From assembly GCA_037179515.1 (NCBI GenBank), contig JAXCGZ010007571.1, positions 166,001 through 230,000 on the forward strand: 64,000 nucleotides of DNA. The letters run 5' to 3'. Each line of letters begins with the position of its first letter. Position 1 is the first letter of the stretch. Shown here piece by piece: positions 20,822-40,800 of this stretch. The notes under the pieces are model-generated. The model worked only from the letters and a program-made list of their open reading frames with translations, was not told the DNA's origin and searched no databases. Made by a program: the position numbers and the translations under genes. Origin of the DNA: Halocaridina rubra (taxonomy: Eukaryota > Arthropoda > Malacostraca > Decapoda > Atyidae).

Positions 20822-21578
20822 TTTTTTTTTTATATCATACGTTTTCTTTTGTTTGTTTTTTCTCCTTGAGTTGTCGTCCTTTCTTCCTTCATTTAATTAT
20901 TATTATTTTTAAAGTGTATCTATTTTTGTTTAGCCTTTGTAACGGCACAATGATGTTAAAAAGTTCTCTATTTACCATGCACTAATATACTCTATTTTGT
21001 TGGTTTCAAACCCTTTATAACACCACCTCTCATATGCTATACTTATTAGTAATATATTTTCTATTAGCCCTGATTCGCCTTTATAACACCTCTCTTTCTA
21101 TACTAATATTAAGTCATGGAACACAGAGAGAGAGAGACGGGGGAACACAACCTTAAATGAGAACGCATAGTATATAAGTATGCCGACCAGCAGTGTCCAG
21201 TTTTATAGCACGTGTTAAACAAATATTATTTACCTTTTCCCCGCCTCCCTGTCTCCCTCCATCTCCTCCTTCCCCTCTCTCTTCCTCATTGCTCATATTT
21301 CCGTTCCACTCCTGAACATAGATTTGTCCCTTCCTTATAAAGTTAAAAAAGTTATGATGAGGTGGATGAAGAGGATACCGTCCCCGTATTCCCCCGCGTG
21401 TCGTAAAAGTCGATTAAATTGTGTTTTCCTCCTGAAATGGGAAAATGTTTCGCTTTGCTTTGGCCACTCCCATATAAGTGGGATTATGACCTTTTGATAT
21501 AGAATACAGTAATTCAATTGTACATTTACCTCTGCCTACACATCCTTTTTTACCCACCTTTCTATATTATGATTACCT

Positions 21579-21795
<217 letters not shown>

Positions 21796-21999
21796 TTTGT
21801 TTGTTTATTTGTATTTACAGTTTCCTATTTATTTATGTATTTTTATATATTTATTTATTTATAAGAATATATATAGTAGACTACTCAGTCTTTATATATG
21901 TTTTCTGTGTATGGCTATTTAAGAAATCGGGCCAATAGGGCTCAACAAATCGCTGCCATATGATTATTTACCTGTGAAACATAAAGCTCCCTTATGGTG

Positions 22000-24700
22000 A
22001 GATTGGGATTCGTCCATTAAAAAAAATTATATGTATCAGGTAAACTTATTAAGTAACTAAAATCACTGTTTTATGACGTAAATGTTTGTCGGTTCGATTG
22101 ATTACTAAAATTTATGTAATTTTATAAAATATATGATTTTATTAGTATATTTTTAGGGGTGAGTTGAACGCGCGCTATAGTGGTTGTGGGCATAACAGAT
22201 TCTTGGATTCATTACTTCAAGCTAATTTCCTCGAGGTGCTTTAATACGTCTTACATTAGCAATAATATACATTAATGATGTTAATATGTATTCTTTAATG
22301 TATATTTGAGAAGTATCTGTGCATGAAAATAAAAATCATTAAGTGAACAAATTCTATGTAAAGAAAATTATGTTTGATGAGACCAACTTATTTTATTTTT
22401 GGTCTGTCAGTGAGCAACTTTCCCTCCGATTAATAGATATTTAATGGGCATTTTATTTTAAGATAATTGGGTTTAGATTCGTTTTATGCACCCCATTCAT
22501 TGCCCACCCAAGAAATCTGCATTACCACCATTTGAAATGACTCGCACTGCTGTACAGTTTAGACCCTAATATAGTATGTAAGGCTTGAATTTAGGTTAGG
22601 TTAGTTAGATTAGGGTATTCAAGTACCCATCACCGCCCACCAGTATCAGCCCTAATACAAAAAAAAAGTTTTCTACTAAAAAAAAAAAAATTCGAAACAT
22701 CAAAACTGATCAGAAAAAATAATTTAGTCCAAAAATTGGGGGGGGTGCATAAAATGAATCAACCAGAAAATATTTACTAGCACACCTCCGACGAGTTGAT
22801 AATTGACAAAGTACCTGCCCTTCCTAATGCCCCACGGTGCGTTGAACATGGCTTTGTCTATTTCTAAGTCGAGTGCTCCTACCACTGCACCACGGTGGTC
22901 CCCAGACCTAAACAGATATATAAAAACTGCCCTACCTAACCTAGGTTAGGTGAGACTAGTTATGTACCAAATAGGGTAAATTTGAGTGTGTTTACAGCAG
23001 CGTTGGTCAACTAAGAATTTGTTATGTCTTTCGTCTCAAGTAAACAACATCGGGCTCCGTATTTTATTAATTCATCATAAGTTTATATGCAATATTTTTA
23101 CCACAGTAACAGTTTTCCAGGCATGGGTAATGCGAGCTTTAAACATATCTGTCAAAGAATTACTGTATGATGAGGTATAAATAGGAGTTATAAAGGGATG
23201 CATAAAAACGAATCTTAACCAAAAATCACTGGAAAACCATCTAAAATAACAGTTTTTTGTTTTAGCAATTTGGTAGGTGAAAATAAGCATTTACGTACTT
23301 CAACAAATTTGTGGTTACTATAATAGAAAACCAGTGTGGTTGGTGAAAATTACGATTTACGCATGTCAACAGATTCGTTGTTATTCTATTCATTTTCTGC
23401 GTGAAATGTACAGTTTTGATGGTCATTTTTGTCAGAAATACTCAGTTTTTGAAATACCCTCCCCATATCTAAGGAAACTTATTACCTGTACATCAGTGGA
23501 GCTGCAAAGTTTCAATAACTTAGAATATATTTCTGACCCCCACTATACAATCAAGGCATATCAAGAACACCCTTTCACCATCCTTAGTAAGTCTAATTTT
23601 AAAATGATAATGTTGAATTTATTATTATTAAAGTAAACAGATGTTTTACATTTTCACATTGAATATTGTGCATGATGTGCTTGATTAAAAGTTTTTATTG
23701 CTCTTTATTTCACAATATAAATGTTGGTATTAGCCACTATAGAGACCATTTTAGTAGCTATGGAGGATTGGTAATAACTGACCAATATTCCCCCTTTTGT
23801 CCATTGAAACAAGATATAGATGCAGCAGGCTCAGTATATACACTATTATTTGTACTAGGCCAATGGAGAAACAGTATCTTCATAAATACATGCTTAATAG
23901 AGGTCAAAAATGTCTGTAGAAAATAAAAATTGCATGACGGAACCACATTAAGATTATTATTAAGAGCATTAGCAGTCATACCATACCTTTCCCATTCTCA
24001 TAGATATCTTTAACATGGATTATCTTGGAAGTTTTTGTTTGTATTGAAGATAGTTAAAAAAAAGATCCATCTCAGGAGCAGACGCATCTCTTCAAGTAAT
24101 CAAGAGCAGCAGCGGTTAGACTAGTGCACAAAAAGACTTGCCTCGCTTGTCATTTCTCTCTTATTTGTGGTTTGTGTTTTGTATGTAATGAAGTGGCTGT
24201 GTATTTACTCTGGTGTATGAATGGTCAACAACAACCAGCCCATTTACACCATTTCCTTTTGCACTTCTGTATGATTTTTATTGGTTCACCATATGAAGCA
24301 ATTCAGTGGAGCCTTATCATTTTGTCTAAATTCGAGGGTGCTAAAAGCACATGTTTTGATATGTCTCGATGTCTGTCATATTCACTAGGTATTTATGAAA
24401 TATAAACATGCTCGTACATTGCATTTATGATGATAGCTATATCTTGCATTTATATATTGCTTCTGTAGTATGTACATACATTTATAATATGGAAAAAGAT
24501 AGTACAGTATTGTAATTAGCATGTGTAATTTCATAATGTAGGCACACTCTGGTGAATTGTATGATCGATTAATTATTAGAATATAGTACTCTATATTGGA
24601 TTGTTTATATACATATTATGAATGTATCTCTGGCTTATAATTAATTATTAGATTTAAATTTCTCATAATTGTGGTAAAGATTAACTCAATTTGTGTTTTT
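22000..24700. other. Upstream region of the Mpv17-family gene; no gene recognised
   Basis: AT-rich sequence between the glucuronosyltransferase start and the first coding exon of the Mpv17-family gene. Apart from the SINE fragment at 22815-22910 and short TTAGG motifs (22595, 22938), no coding exon or repeat was identified. It probably contains the promoters of both divergent genes and at least one noncoding 5' exon of the Mpv17-family gene, but I cannot place them. Confidence 0.4.
22815..22910 (-). repeat. tRNA-headed SINE fragment with shared tail
   Basis: On the minus strand: GGGGACCACCGTGGTGCAGT (box A), GTTCAACGC (box B), then GGGGCATTAGGAAGGGCAGG, which matches the tail start of the SINE at 39781-40058. 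Confidence 0.65.
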
Positions 24701-24721
24701 TGCAGATATGAAAAACAGAAG

Positions 24722-29210
<4,489 letters not shown>

Positions 29211-29359
29211 ATTATTTTAATTACTCACTTATATCAAATGACAGTAAATATTAGTTGTTGAGTATTTTAATTAAGTTTGTGTACAGAATTATAGATATGT
29301 TTATAAAGGTAGATTAATGTTAGTTATTATGTGTATAAAGGGTATATTTATAAAGGTAC

Positions 29360-29365
29360 AATAAA
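29360..29365 (+). terminator. Polyadenylation signal of the Mpv17-family gene
   Basis: AATAAA about 150 bases after the stop codon at 29208-29210. No competing signal lies closer. Confidence 0.5.
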
Positions 29366-29448
29366 GTTAGCTGTTGTTATATATTAAACCGTAAATATAT
29401 GTACAAATAACTTTTATTGTTGTTAAATATCTATTGGAAAAAAAGAAA

Positions 29449-31022
<1,574 letters not shown>

Positions 31023-31086
<64 letters not shown>
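31023..31086. repeat. (AT)n array, right part of a split microsatellite
   Basis: Continues the array of 29451-29547 across the Tigger-like insertion. Confidence 0.95.
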
Positions 31087-31094
<8 letters not shown>

Positions 31095-31285
31095 CTCGTT
31101 TGCCATAAATGAAGGAAAACGCACTTGGGACAATTTTCCTTCTCTGCCTGCACCAGGGTTTTCATGAGACATGCAAGGAATAAAAGTTTGATTTCTTTCA
31201 CTTCTCATTTCCTGGAGATTCCATATTTAGCTGTCCATTAAGATATTCAGAGCATGATTTTCATTTTATGTCACTTTTACTCTCC

Positions 31286-31400
31286 TTTTGAATAGGGGTG
31301 GACACAAAACAGTTTGGAGCTGGGGAATTAATGCTGGGTGCCCCTCCTAATGTCCCGCAGTAAATGGTCATCAGTACATCTAGGATAGCCAAGTCAGCTG
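31286..31400 (-). repeat. Shared-tail SINE fragment
   Basis: On the plus strand GGGGTGGACACAAAACAGTT, TGGAGCTGGGGAATTAATGC and CCTCCTAATGTCCCGCAGT match the inverse of the SINE tail seen at 39970-40025 and 24880-24960. Confidence 0.6.
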
Positions 31401-34400
31401 GATGGAGGATAGTCATGATAGGCTTAGAAAAGAAACAAAAATATAAAAAAAATATATATATTAAAAAAGGAGAAGGCAGCTTCTTGAAAACCTGCCAGGC
31501 ACCCATGCTCTCCTGGGAAGCCTGCCCATTAAATGCAGTTTGATGGAAATTATGAGATTGAGAGATAGAAAAGTGTGCTTGAGTCTACCCTCAAACATGA
31601 ACTTCTAGATGTAAGGCTGTGGAGGACCATGGCTCAGAAGCTGTGGCATAAGCCAACATCTAGGAGCTATGGTTGTATGGTCAACCATCCAGGTGTAATG
31701 TAGATAGACATGACAACTAATGCAAAGTCACATCTATCTACAAAGGTTCTCCCACTCAAGGGTGCAGATGATGAGTGCCTCCGGTAGCTTTAGATCACAT
31801 GTATAGAAAAATATAAGTCCCAGTGCCCCTCCCAAATACATATTCATTAGCAAGAGAACATCATACCTACATACATACACACATGCCTCATTCCCCCTTG
31901 TAAGGGGGGTGGCCGAGCCTAGAAATGAGCATTCACAACGATCCACACACACCTCAACCACTCCTCTCAGCTCGTATACCTAGCTTTTTCTTAATCAAGT
32001 GGTGTATGGCGATCTATATCTTAACCAATTGTATGTCCCTTTGCTTACTCCTTATCTTGTGAGCTAAAGCCAAACCGCTATGTAATTACTCCTTTTTCTT
32101 TACCACTTGCATGTATGGAGTGTCTGTATAATTTTGGGTGTTCACGAGGTTATCCTAAATAACTTTTGGTTGTGTTCATTCACTTGGATGTCATTATTCT
32201 AATATTTACATTAAGTCTTTGTATTATCTCTGTAGATATAAATCCTTGTTGATGGATTATTAGTGGTGTTTAGTTTGTTGCATCTTCTTTGTGTATTTTA
32301 CTGTGTTAACTTGCCTAACAATGGCAGCCATTATATTACATCCACAAACATTTTACACATTCACAGAACTGCATTACTCTCAAGCAAACTGAAACAGCGA
32401 GTATGTCCTGTGTGGTGTCGCTTCCTGTGCTGTGTCATATACTGTGGTTTTATCTCAGGAACATAATAATGGAGGAAGGTAAGTTTGTTCACATTAGTAA
32501 CAGCAGATTTGTAGAAATATGCTGAGTATGATAAAGCCCTGTTTACATCACTTTTTTTTAATTCAGATGTGGCCACCCTGTAGGCTCCTGTAAGATATAT
32601 AATCTATTAGAGAAAAAAATTCAGTGACTCTTAGAATGCATTCAGTGCACTAGGAATGATGAAGTGTGTTTGTAATGCATACATTTTTTTTTTTGAGGGG
32701 GATGTGTTTCCTGATAAGTTCAGCATTCGGATTATGAGGAATTAATATTCTTTTGACTTTAAACTCTGGATAGGCTTTTCAACTTTTAAACTTAGGCTTT
32801 GATAGTTATCAAAGTACGTTTGTAAAAATTACAAGATGGGATGTGATTAGGACAGCAGCTTGGTTACTAGCTGTTATCAAGTCGTGAGGCTGTGTTGTAG
32901 CACCATTAGACAGGAATGTCTGTTGTTAAAAATAACCTCGTTGCAAGCTTGGGTTTTAGACATGGCAAAACAGCATCTTAACTTGCTATTTTGCAAAAAA
33001 ACCTGCTGAATAGTACTTTATTTTGCGGATTTGGGTATTTTGCCCTAATGGAAGCTTGTACTTGTAAAAGTGCTGTTACACTACTAACCCCTCAACTCAT
33101 GGGGTATCCACTGAATGAGCGAAAATGAGGAAGAGTTACTATGTGAGGGGATGCCTCAACACTTCTCATCTACAAGTTGCTCCTAGGATCTAAAGAAGTA
33201 TACCTTAGGGCAATAGTAGAAATATTATCACCTTGTATATAAAAGCAATAAGAGGAAATAGACAATGAGTGTGATGAAAAAATTCATAATTATGCTGTGC
33301 CTTATAGGGCTGAGTGTCACATTTTAGTTTTTACTAAAAAGAATTATTGATACCAAAAGATATTAAAAAGTCTTTATTTATGCCTTCAATTTGTATATAC
33401 AGTACTGAAAGTAGATGTTTGAAGTGCATGCCTCAAAAGACACTTTATATATCCATTTTCACTTTGAAAATAAGCACAAACTGATGGATATAATGCTATA
33501 ATGCAGAATAATATTCCCACTTTTTTCCCGATGATAGAAGCAGAATATTTATTTGATTATCAATAAACCATCATTTCGTAATTACAGACTGAAAACAACC
33601 TGCATAAGTCTGTTCTTTTGTGTCTGAAAACTAAATCACATTACAATGAAAAATTTCCTTTATTCTGTAGACTCAAGTGTTCATATATTGTTATATATAT
33701 GACCTCAGAGCTTCTTATTAGCCTTGTAAAATGCAGTTCTGTTCACACAGAATACTTTAGTTCATCAAACCATCACTAGAACATAAACAAAGAAAAGAGA
33801 AAGATTTACTACATGAAATATGCCTGTGGAGTCTATAGAGCTTTGAAATTAAAAACATACATAATCACTTTCCAACCCTCAATTCCCTTTTTTACAAACT
33901 TTTTTGAATTAGACTTAAAATATCTTCATTTATCTGTACTCGCCAATGAAATATTTGTACTGTAAAGCCCTAAAAAAATCAAACAGGTAGAGTGTAATCA
34001 CACCTTTCGCTTAATACGATCATAGAACGTAAAATGATGTGTAGTTTAGGGCAATATACCAAAACCCAGCCCGTGTAAAATGTTTTACTTTAAATATTAA
34101 GTTAAAAAACACCAGAGAGAATGAGTGAAACTTTTGAAGGTACACTGCTTATTGATTCTTAAAACATGCTGTGTAATATAAAAAGGTCGAGGATTATAAT
34201 GGCATACCAATTACATAAAAAAAGAAATAGAAAGTCTGTACACCAAATCATAAAGTATATCATTCCATAAGTATACTTTGTGCTTTAAATATATATATCC
34301 TAATACATATACACAGCTTTCCTCCCTGCAAATACTCATTGATAAATGCAAAGCTGCGCAAACTATAAAGCTATTATCACATGTACAACATAAGTTAAAC

Positions 34401-34840
34401 ACCAAGTTCATCCCTTAAATGTAAAACCCATTCAGAATGTATTTTATGCATGGCTAGCCATATACTGCAATAACTTTCCCATTCAGTAATAATAAAAACC
34501 ATTTTTAGGAGCATGAGTTTGTAGCACATAAAACCCAAACACAAACTGTACATCAAAATCAAAATGTCCAGCCGAGCTAAAAATTGCACTCCTACGATTT
34601 ACCAAATGCACCTAGTATTAAACTGATTACTGTTAGATGGTGCATCAGTTACTTTTACTTCTCTTGCCATTTAGTAAAACTTAACATCACACATAATATT
34701 TACATAAAGTAAAATTTCTAGCCTTCCACATATTAAATACTTTGCATAATACTGTACATCACTTCTATTTAATTTAGCATCCCTTTTCAAATAATCGGAC
34801 TCCTATGATTTCTCTGGACTGTGTGTGCATTCTTAGCTTC
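31400..34840. other. Stretch without a recognised gene
   Basis: Unique AT-rich sequence between the Tigger-like element and the PIAS stop codon. A CCCCCTTGTAAGGGGG palindrome near 31895 resembles one at 28567. The part from about 33360 to 34840 is free of microsatellites and, on the minus strand, follows the PIAS stop codon. It could be a long 3' untranslated region, with inverse AATAAA signals near 33548 and 33659. Confidence 0.35.
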
Positions 34841-37800
34841 TCAGTCCCACCTTGAACGTCTGTTACGTTTGGATCGTCTGTGTCTTCGGTGTTCTGAGGC
34901 AGCTGTAGAAACAAAACAAAAGAATTTCTGTTGCTTTTGTAGTGTTTACCCCGCTGGTGGTTAACGGGATTAGGCAACTTTAAAAGATACATGTATTTTA
35001 CTATAGTCTCTTTATGATTTAGCAATATAAGGATGAAGGAGAATGAGAACAGGAGGAGGAGGAAGAGCTGACGTATTGAAGAGAAGAGGGATGAATTGGC
35101 TGAAGAAAAAAGAACAGGAATACAAGGAGTTAGCAGAGGAAGAAGGGAAGTCAGAAGGAGAAGAAAATGGGAAGAGGAGTAGTAAGGCATTTGTAGCTGT
35201 TGCCAACAGCTACAAACTGGTTAGCATCAAGTTAGAAAAATCACTCATTCGCACAAACAGTCACTTATATACTAACATGTAGTATCAGCTGCATCATGTT
35301 TAGCTCGCTTTCTAGAAGGGCTTCTGTCCTTGTGTTTCGTTGCTTCCGCTTTGCTCTTCTTCTGTTGCCTCTTTTGTGTGATCTTATAACTCTCATTATC
35401 TGGAATAATAATATTAATAAGCAAAATATATGCTTCAAGATTATCATTATATCATTATATCTGCTCTGAAATCTCAGGTAAAACAATGTTTAATTTTTCC
35501 ATGTACATTGGGAATAATCAAGCTTTGAAGAAAGTGATATTTGCAATTCGGAGACATTATATACGGACAGTAATTATTATATAGTTGCATTGTAGAATTA
35601 TAACGATAAATATATAACCATAGAAAAAAATTTCCAGATTACTGCTTTTAAAAGATCTTGCCCTACGCAAGGGGTTTTCTGGAATGGTATCTTCAAAACT
35701 GGGAAGGGACAACTATACAGCATATAATACTGTACTGTCAGCCATTGGCATTTAAAAATTAAAGCATACATAATATGCAAGAACATAAAAGGCAAGTCTG
35801 GCGGTAATGCAGTAAACAATCCTCATTTTTGCCTTAGGTAGGAATATCAAAGCAATTTGGAATGCTGCATTAAAATTGCTCTCAGATCTTAACTTGTGTA
35901 CTTCATTGCAAGTATTACCAAGGACCTCATAGAAGTTCATAGAGGATCAATCTCATTTCGTTTCTTTGGGCAATCAATGTGTTACATGTGGTCCCTGGAG
36001 ACAAGGACCTAGACAACCTCGAGGGGGACAGGGACCAATCAAAATCTTAAAATGGATATTATTCTCATCAGGAAAGAAACTTGATATGCTCAAATTTCCA
36101 ATCTGGGAGGAAATACAGAGAAGAGTAGAAAGGGAAAAGTGTTTATCCACACATTTTGTAAGGTCTCCTAACAAAATCTGTTTATACAATCCATACAAAG
36201 TCAAATTCTTAGATCTACGAAATGTTCCCAAAGTATGGGTTGCAAAAATTGTTAGAGAAATGCCTGCAAAAAGGGCACCCAGAGCTCTTTAGTCTTAGGT
36301 TTTAGGGCATTTCCAAAGTATAGAAATTTAACCCCTTTCCAAAGGAATTCAATCAGAGGCCTTGAGGTCTCGCAAAATAATGTACCATTCCATAAGACAG
36401 TCACTCCTCAACCAAGAGAGTTTTTGAGGATCGAAAAGGCAGCTATTCCATTATGAGAATGAAATGACTATTAAGGAATGGAGGGGCATTTGAAGAAAAC
36501 TGAAGATAAGGCCCTTTGGCTTATAATCTGATCCTAATATTCAAACCTGTCAATGGTAAGATTTCTCTTTCTCAATGCAGAAACAAAGACAAGAGGTAGT
36601 ATCAATTCTGGAATCGTCCTGTGAGAGTATTATAAGCCCAGGAGAGGTGGAGAAGGCAACAGCTTTTGAATCTGTATTACAATTGGCTCTTAACAATCAC
36701 AGGGATACAATATATAAAAAAATGGATACTTACCGTCATCAGAAACTAGATCTATGAGTAATATCCTTTTCTTTCCTTTGTTAACATTTTCATTGTCTTC
36801 GCTGAGAGCAATGTCATCCTTTTCATTGACCAATATCCTGTTCTCTTTGTTACTAACATCGCAGTTTTCAGCTGCAACAACTTCCTCAATCCGGTTGTCG
36901 CAATGAGGGATCCATGTGCCGTCTTTCTTGACAACTATCTTTGTGATGGATTCTTCTGCCTCCTCCAGTATATCCATCATGAACCTGTATTGAAAAGTAT
37001 GTAATTAGACACTTGTAGAAAAATTCAACGTAGGTATGAAAGTTTATTAACTCATTATTATTATATTAAAAGCAGTCATGGGTTTGGAGAGGTGTTCATA
37101 TATTTTTCTCCCCTTTTTCAAGTAAAGCTCAGTGTGTTCTTCGAGTTTACTTGAAACAGATTTCCTTTACTTTTTGTGACAGAACTCACAACTAATTATA
37201 AAATTACAAGGTGTTTCTCTGTGGGTTCCATTTTCTTTTCCAAAAGTATAGCAAATTTAAAGTAAATATTCATCATGTAAATAAACTTTTCAGATATTGC
37301 TGAAAGAATTCTGAGATTATGATACGTTACAAATATCTACGACCAATTATAATAGCATTGAGACTGTCAGTATAAACAAAAAATGCACACATGCAGAAAC
37401 TATATTTTCGAAGGGTCCATTTATCTCAAGGATACTAAATGTATTCTAAATATATAATTTATCAAACATTTCAAACCACTGAATCTATAAGAAAGTTCAA
37501 TCAACTGGTCCAACTTTTTGCAACAAAAACAATATAAACCAAATTTTTAAGTAATCATAATACAGTATAACTAAAATCATAAACTTTTCTTATAGCAAAA
37601 TACCTGTCTCTCCGTAGGTTTTCAATAGGTGCCCTTTCGTGACAGATAGGACATTTCCAATTCCCTCTTTTCTCATTCATTCGAAGATAAACCACTGCAT
37701 CAAAGCACTGGATGTGTTGACACTCTGATGATCTGCAGGGCACTGTTATCCTCATCTTCCCCAGTGGACAAGTGAGAGTACACTGATGCTCAGTTAACGA

Positions 37801-40800
37801 AACATCTTCAGATGCAGCCTGTTGAAGCCGCTCCTGAACTGTAAAGATAATAATATATCTTCAGAATAAAATATTGTAAAATTCTCCCCATAATAATTAA
37901 CAGTGGTGTTTAATATGCAGTTTACTAGGCAAACTCGGAACTGACTATCTCGACTGTTAATTAATAATACAGTACTTGAAAAGAGCTGTGTATATTTAAG
38001 GAAGTTGACAGGTACAATGCTACCCATATATTATCTCTATTTAATGCTTGCTAAGCTGGTATAAAATAGAAGAGATTTGCAAATACAATTTTTTTTCTTT
38101 TTTTCTTCTAAAAATACCTGAAAGAGAAACGATATAGCCATCTTTTATTTTTAGCTTTGTACAGGATTGAGAGAAAGCAACTAATCAAATCTGTAACTCT
38201 TAAAATAATAGGACCATGAATGTGCAAAGCAATGTTACTAATAATAACTATTGCAATATTAGGAATTTTTTGCAAGACAGATGGGTCCATTTAGTGAGAA
38301 AGGAGAGAATAAAAGACATATCTGGGAGAAGCAATGGTGTAAAAAGTGAATTGGTTGGGACACCTAAAAAGACTGGGCATTAAAGAACTGCGATGAAGAT
38401 TTATAGGATGGGCTCAACAGGTATTTGAATAACTAGATGTAGGAAGGAATTGGAAGGGTGGGGGTGGGGTGCTCAATATATGAAAAGCTTTGTCAACCCG
38501 GAACAAGAGAAATGTGTAAGAGATAGAATGAGGTGGTGTAGTGGTATACAACCTACTCTGAGACCCATCAGTCAGTGAAATAAATTACCTCATGATGGGG
38601 AAATGGGAAATTCTGAGACCTTGTTCTGGAGTTACAGAATGGCTTAATCTTATTCACTATGCTAGGCATATAGATATGTGCCTTGAAGCAAGTTTCTATC
38701 ATTCGAGAGGAAAGAGAGTTTATATTTTTTTATTATGCAGTGTTTTCTCCTTTGGAGGTAGCAAACCAGATCACCCTGGCAGGAGAAGGCAGAATTAATG
38801 AAAAAAAATCTTATTTCCATATGCAGTATCCTATCCCACTGAGCCACAGCTGCAGCAAAAGAATTGAAGTAGAAGGCCTTCCTTGTACCATGTTTCTTCT
38901 CTTCTAAAAATTGTTTTAGTAAAAAAAAAAAAAAAGTTTTTAGCAGCAACTTAAACCTGTAACCCTTACCTCATAAAATACTTAAATCTTCAAATCTCAG
39001 TTTGCTAACGATACAAATTTCACTTATAGTATGTTCAGATCCACATCACAGACATAAAACTTACCAAATTTCAAGCATTCTTCCCTCGAAGATAACACAA
39101 TATTATCACAAACATCTTCAACCTCGTTTCTCCTTGCTACAACAATGAACACAGCAAGATATCTTGCAAATCCTAAGTTGCTCCTTAGCTGGAAAACAGA
39201 AAAAGTGTACGGATTACAAACAACTCTGTTGATAAAAATTAAGATTTAGTTTGGAAGTAAAATATACAAAAGATACTCATAATTAATAAATAACTGGCAC
39301 TTCTTTTTAAGCCAAAGTATAAAAAATAACATGTACACAGCAAGAGACATGCTATTAAAAGTTGGGTAAAGCTTCACAAATGACCAGTACACCACTGGTG
39401 TGCAACAAGGAAACCGTATTAAAATACAGCAAAGCCTCATAAAGCTATCCTAAATTTATGTAACCTAGCCACATATACAGGTACATATGCCTTACTGGAA
39501 GGATTGTCCCTTTTAATCTAAAGTTGTAACTTGTAATAGAAAAAAATTAATACCTTCTTTAGAGCCGACAAACGAATTTACTAATATCTGGCATATCATC
39601 ATTACAGATTTCTTATTTTAAGAGAAATCAGTGATATCCTCTGTGCGATATAAAAAGATGCCTGTATACTCTTTGTGCCAAATAAGAGGAACAGGGGAGC
39701 AGAGGGTTATCATTCCATAAAATAGCTGTTGGAAGGAGTTAGGATATACAGGAAATGCTCATGTAATGCTCTCTTTTACTGCCACAGCCATACAGTGGTG
39801 GGTACACTGCTTTCTGCTCGATCACCGAAGTTAACCCCCATCAGGTTTGGTCAGTACTTGGATGGGTGTCTATCGGGGAATGCCATATGCTGTTTTCATG
39901 TAAGGGGACCACCTCAGTGGTGGAGTGCTCGATCTAGGGAGATGACTAACCCATAGTCATGTATATGGCAGGGCATCCAGCCTTAATCCCCTGGCTTCAG
40001 TCCGTCTATGCCCACCCCCAAATGGGGACTGTCAAAAAAATATAATAATAATAATAATCTATCCCCCTATTGGCTTCAGTAGGTTGTGATGTCATGTTGA
40101 TAAAATATAAAATCTCCCTAAAACAATATGCAAACAATACACTCAAAGCAGTTTGACCATTTCAGAGTGAAATTTCCCTAAAATTATATACCAATAATAC
40201 TCCCAGCAGTTGGCCATTTCATAGTAAACTCTCCCTAAATTAACTGTAAATAATACTCACAGCAGTTAGACCATTTCAGAGCAAAATTTCCCAAAAAATA
40301 TTGAAAAATAATGCTCCCAGCAGTTTGGCCATTTCATAGTAAAATCTCCTTTAATTGAATGTAAATAATAATTCCCGCAGCTAGGCATTGTCATAGGCAT
40401 GATATCTATGATTTTTGACCAATATGTATATGTTAAGCTACTTTGTATTTTTAATGAACAGTTAAAAATAGTTCTTACTTTTTGTACATTAAAACTTAGA
40501 ATAGGATATTTTAATTGAATAATATAGGTTGCAGAGCTTTACTGTACACGTCTGACGTAATGAGAGTTTCTTTTATTATACTGTATTGACCTACATTTGA
40601 ACTATTGAACAATATTCATGACTTAAAATACAAGTCTGAACCTATACAGAAGCTTCCCTACTTACAAACAACCGAATTATGAACATTCACAGATACAAAC
40701 AAAAACCTGCCTATTATCTACCCGTGTATAAAGTATTACTCTACTGTACTGTTATGTATTCTTACATTATTATCACTGTATTAAAATTCGTCACTACTGT

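Noticed and set aside
32450..32485. Possible first exon on the plus strand (ATGGAGGAAG/GTAAGTTTG)
   Set aside because: No downstream plus-strand exon was found before the oppositely oriented PIAS gene; one good donor is not enough.
39781..39900. Working 5S rRNA gene
   Set aside because: Several mismatches to the conserved 5S plan and fusion to a SINE body without a T-run terminator.
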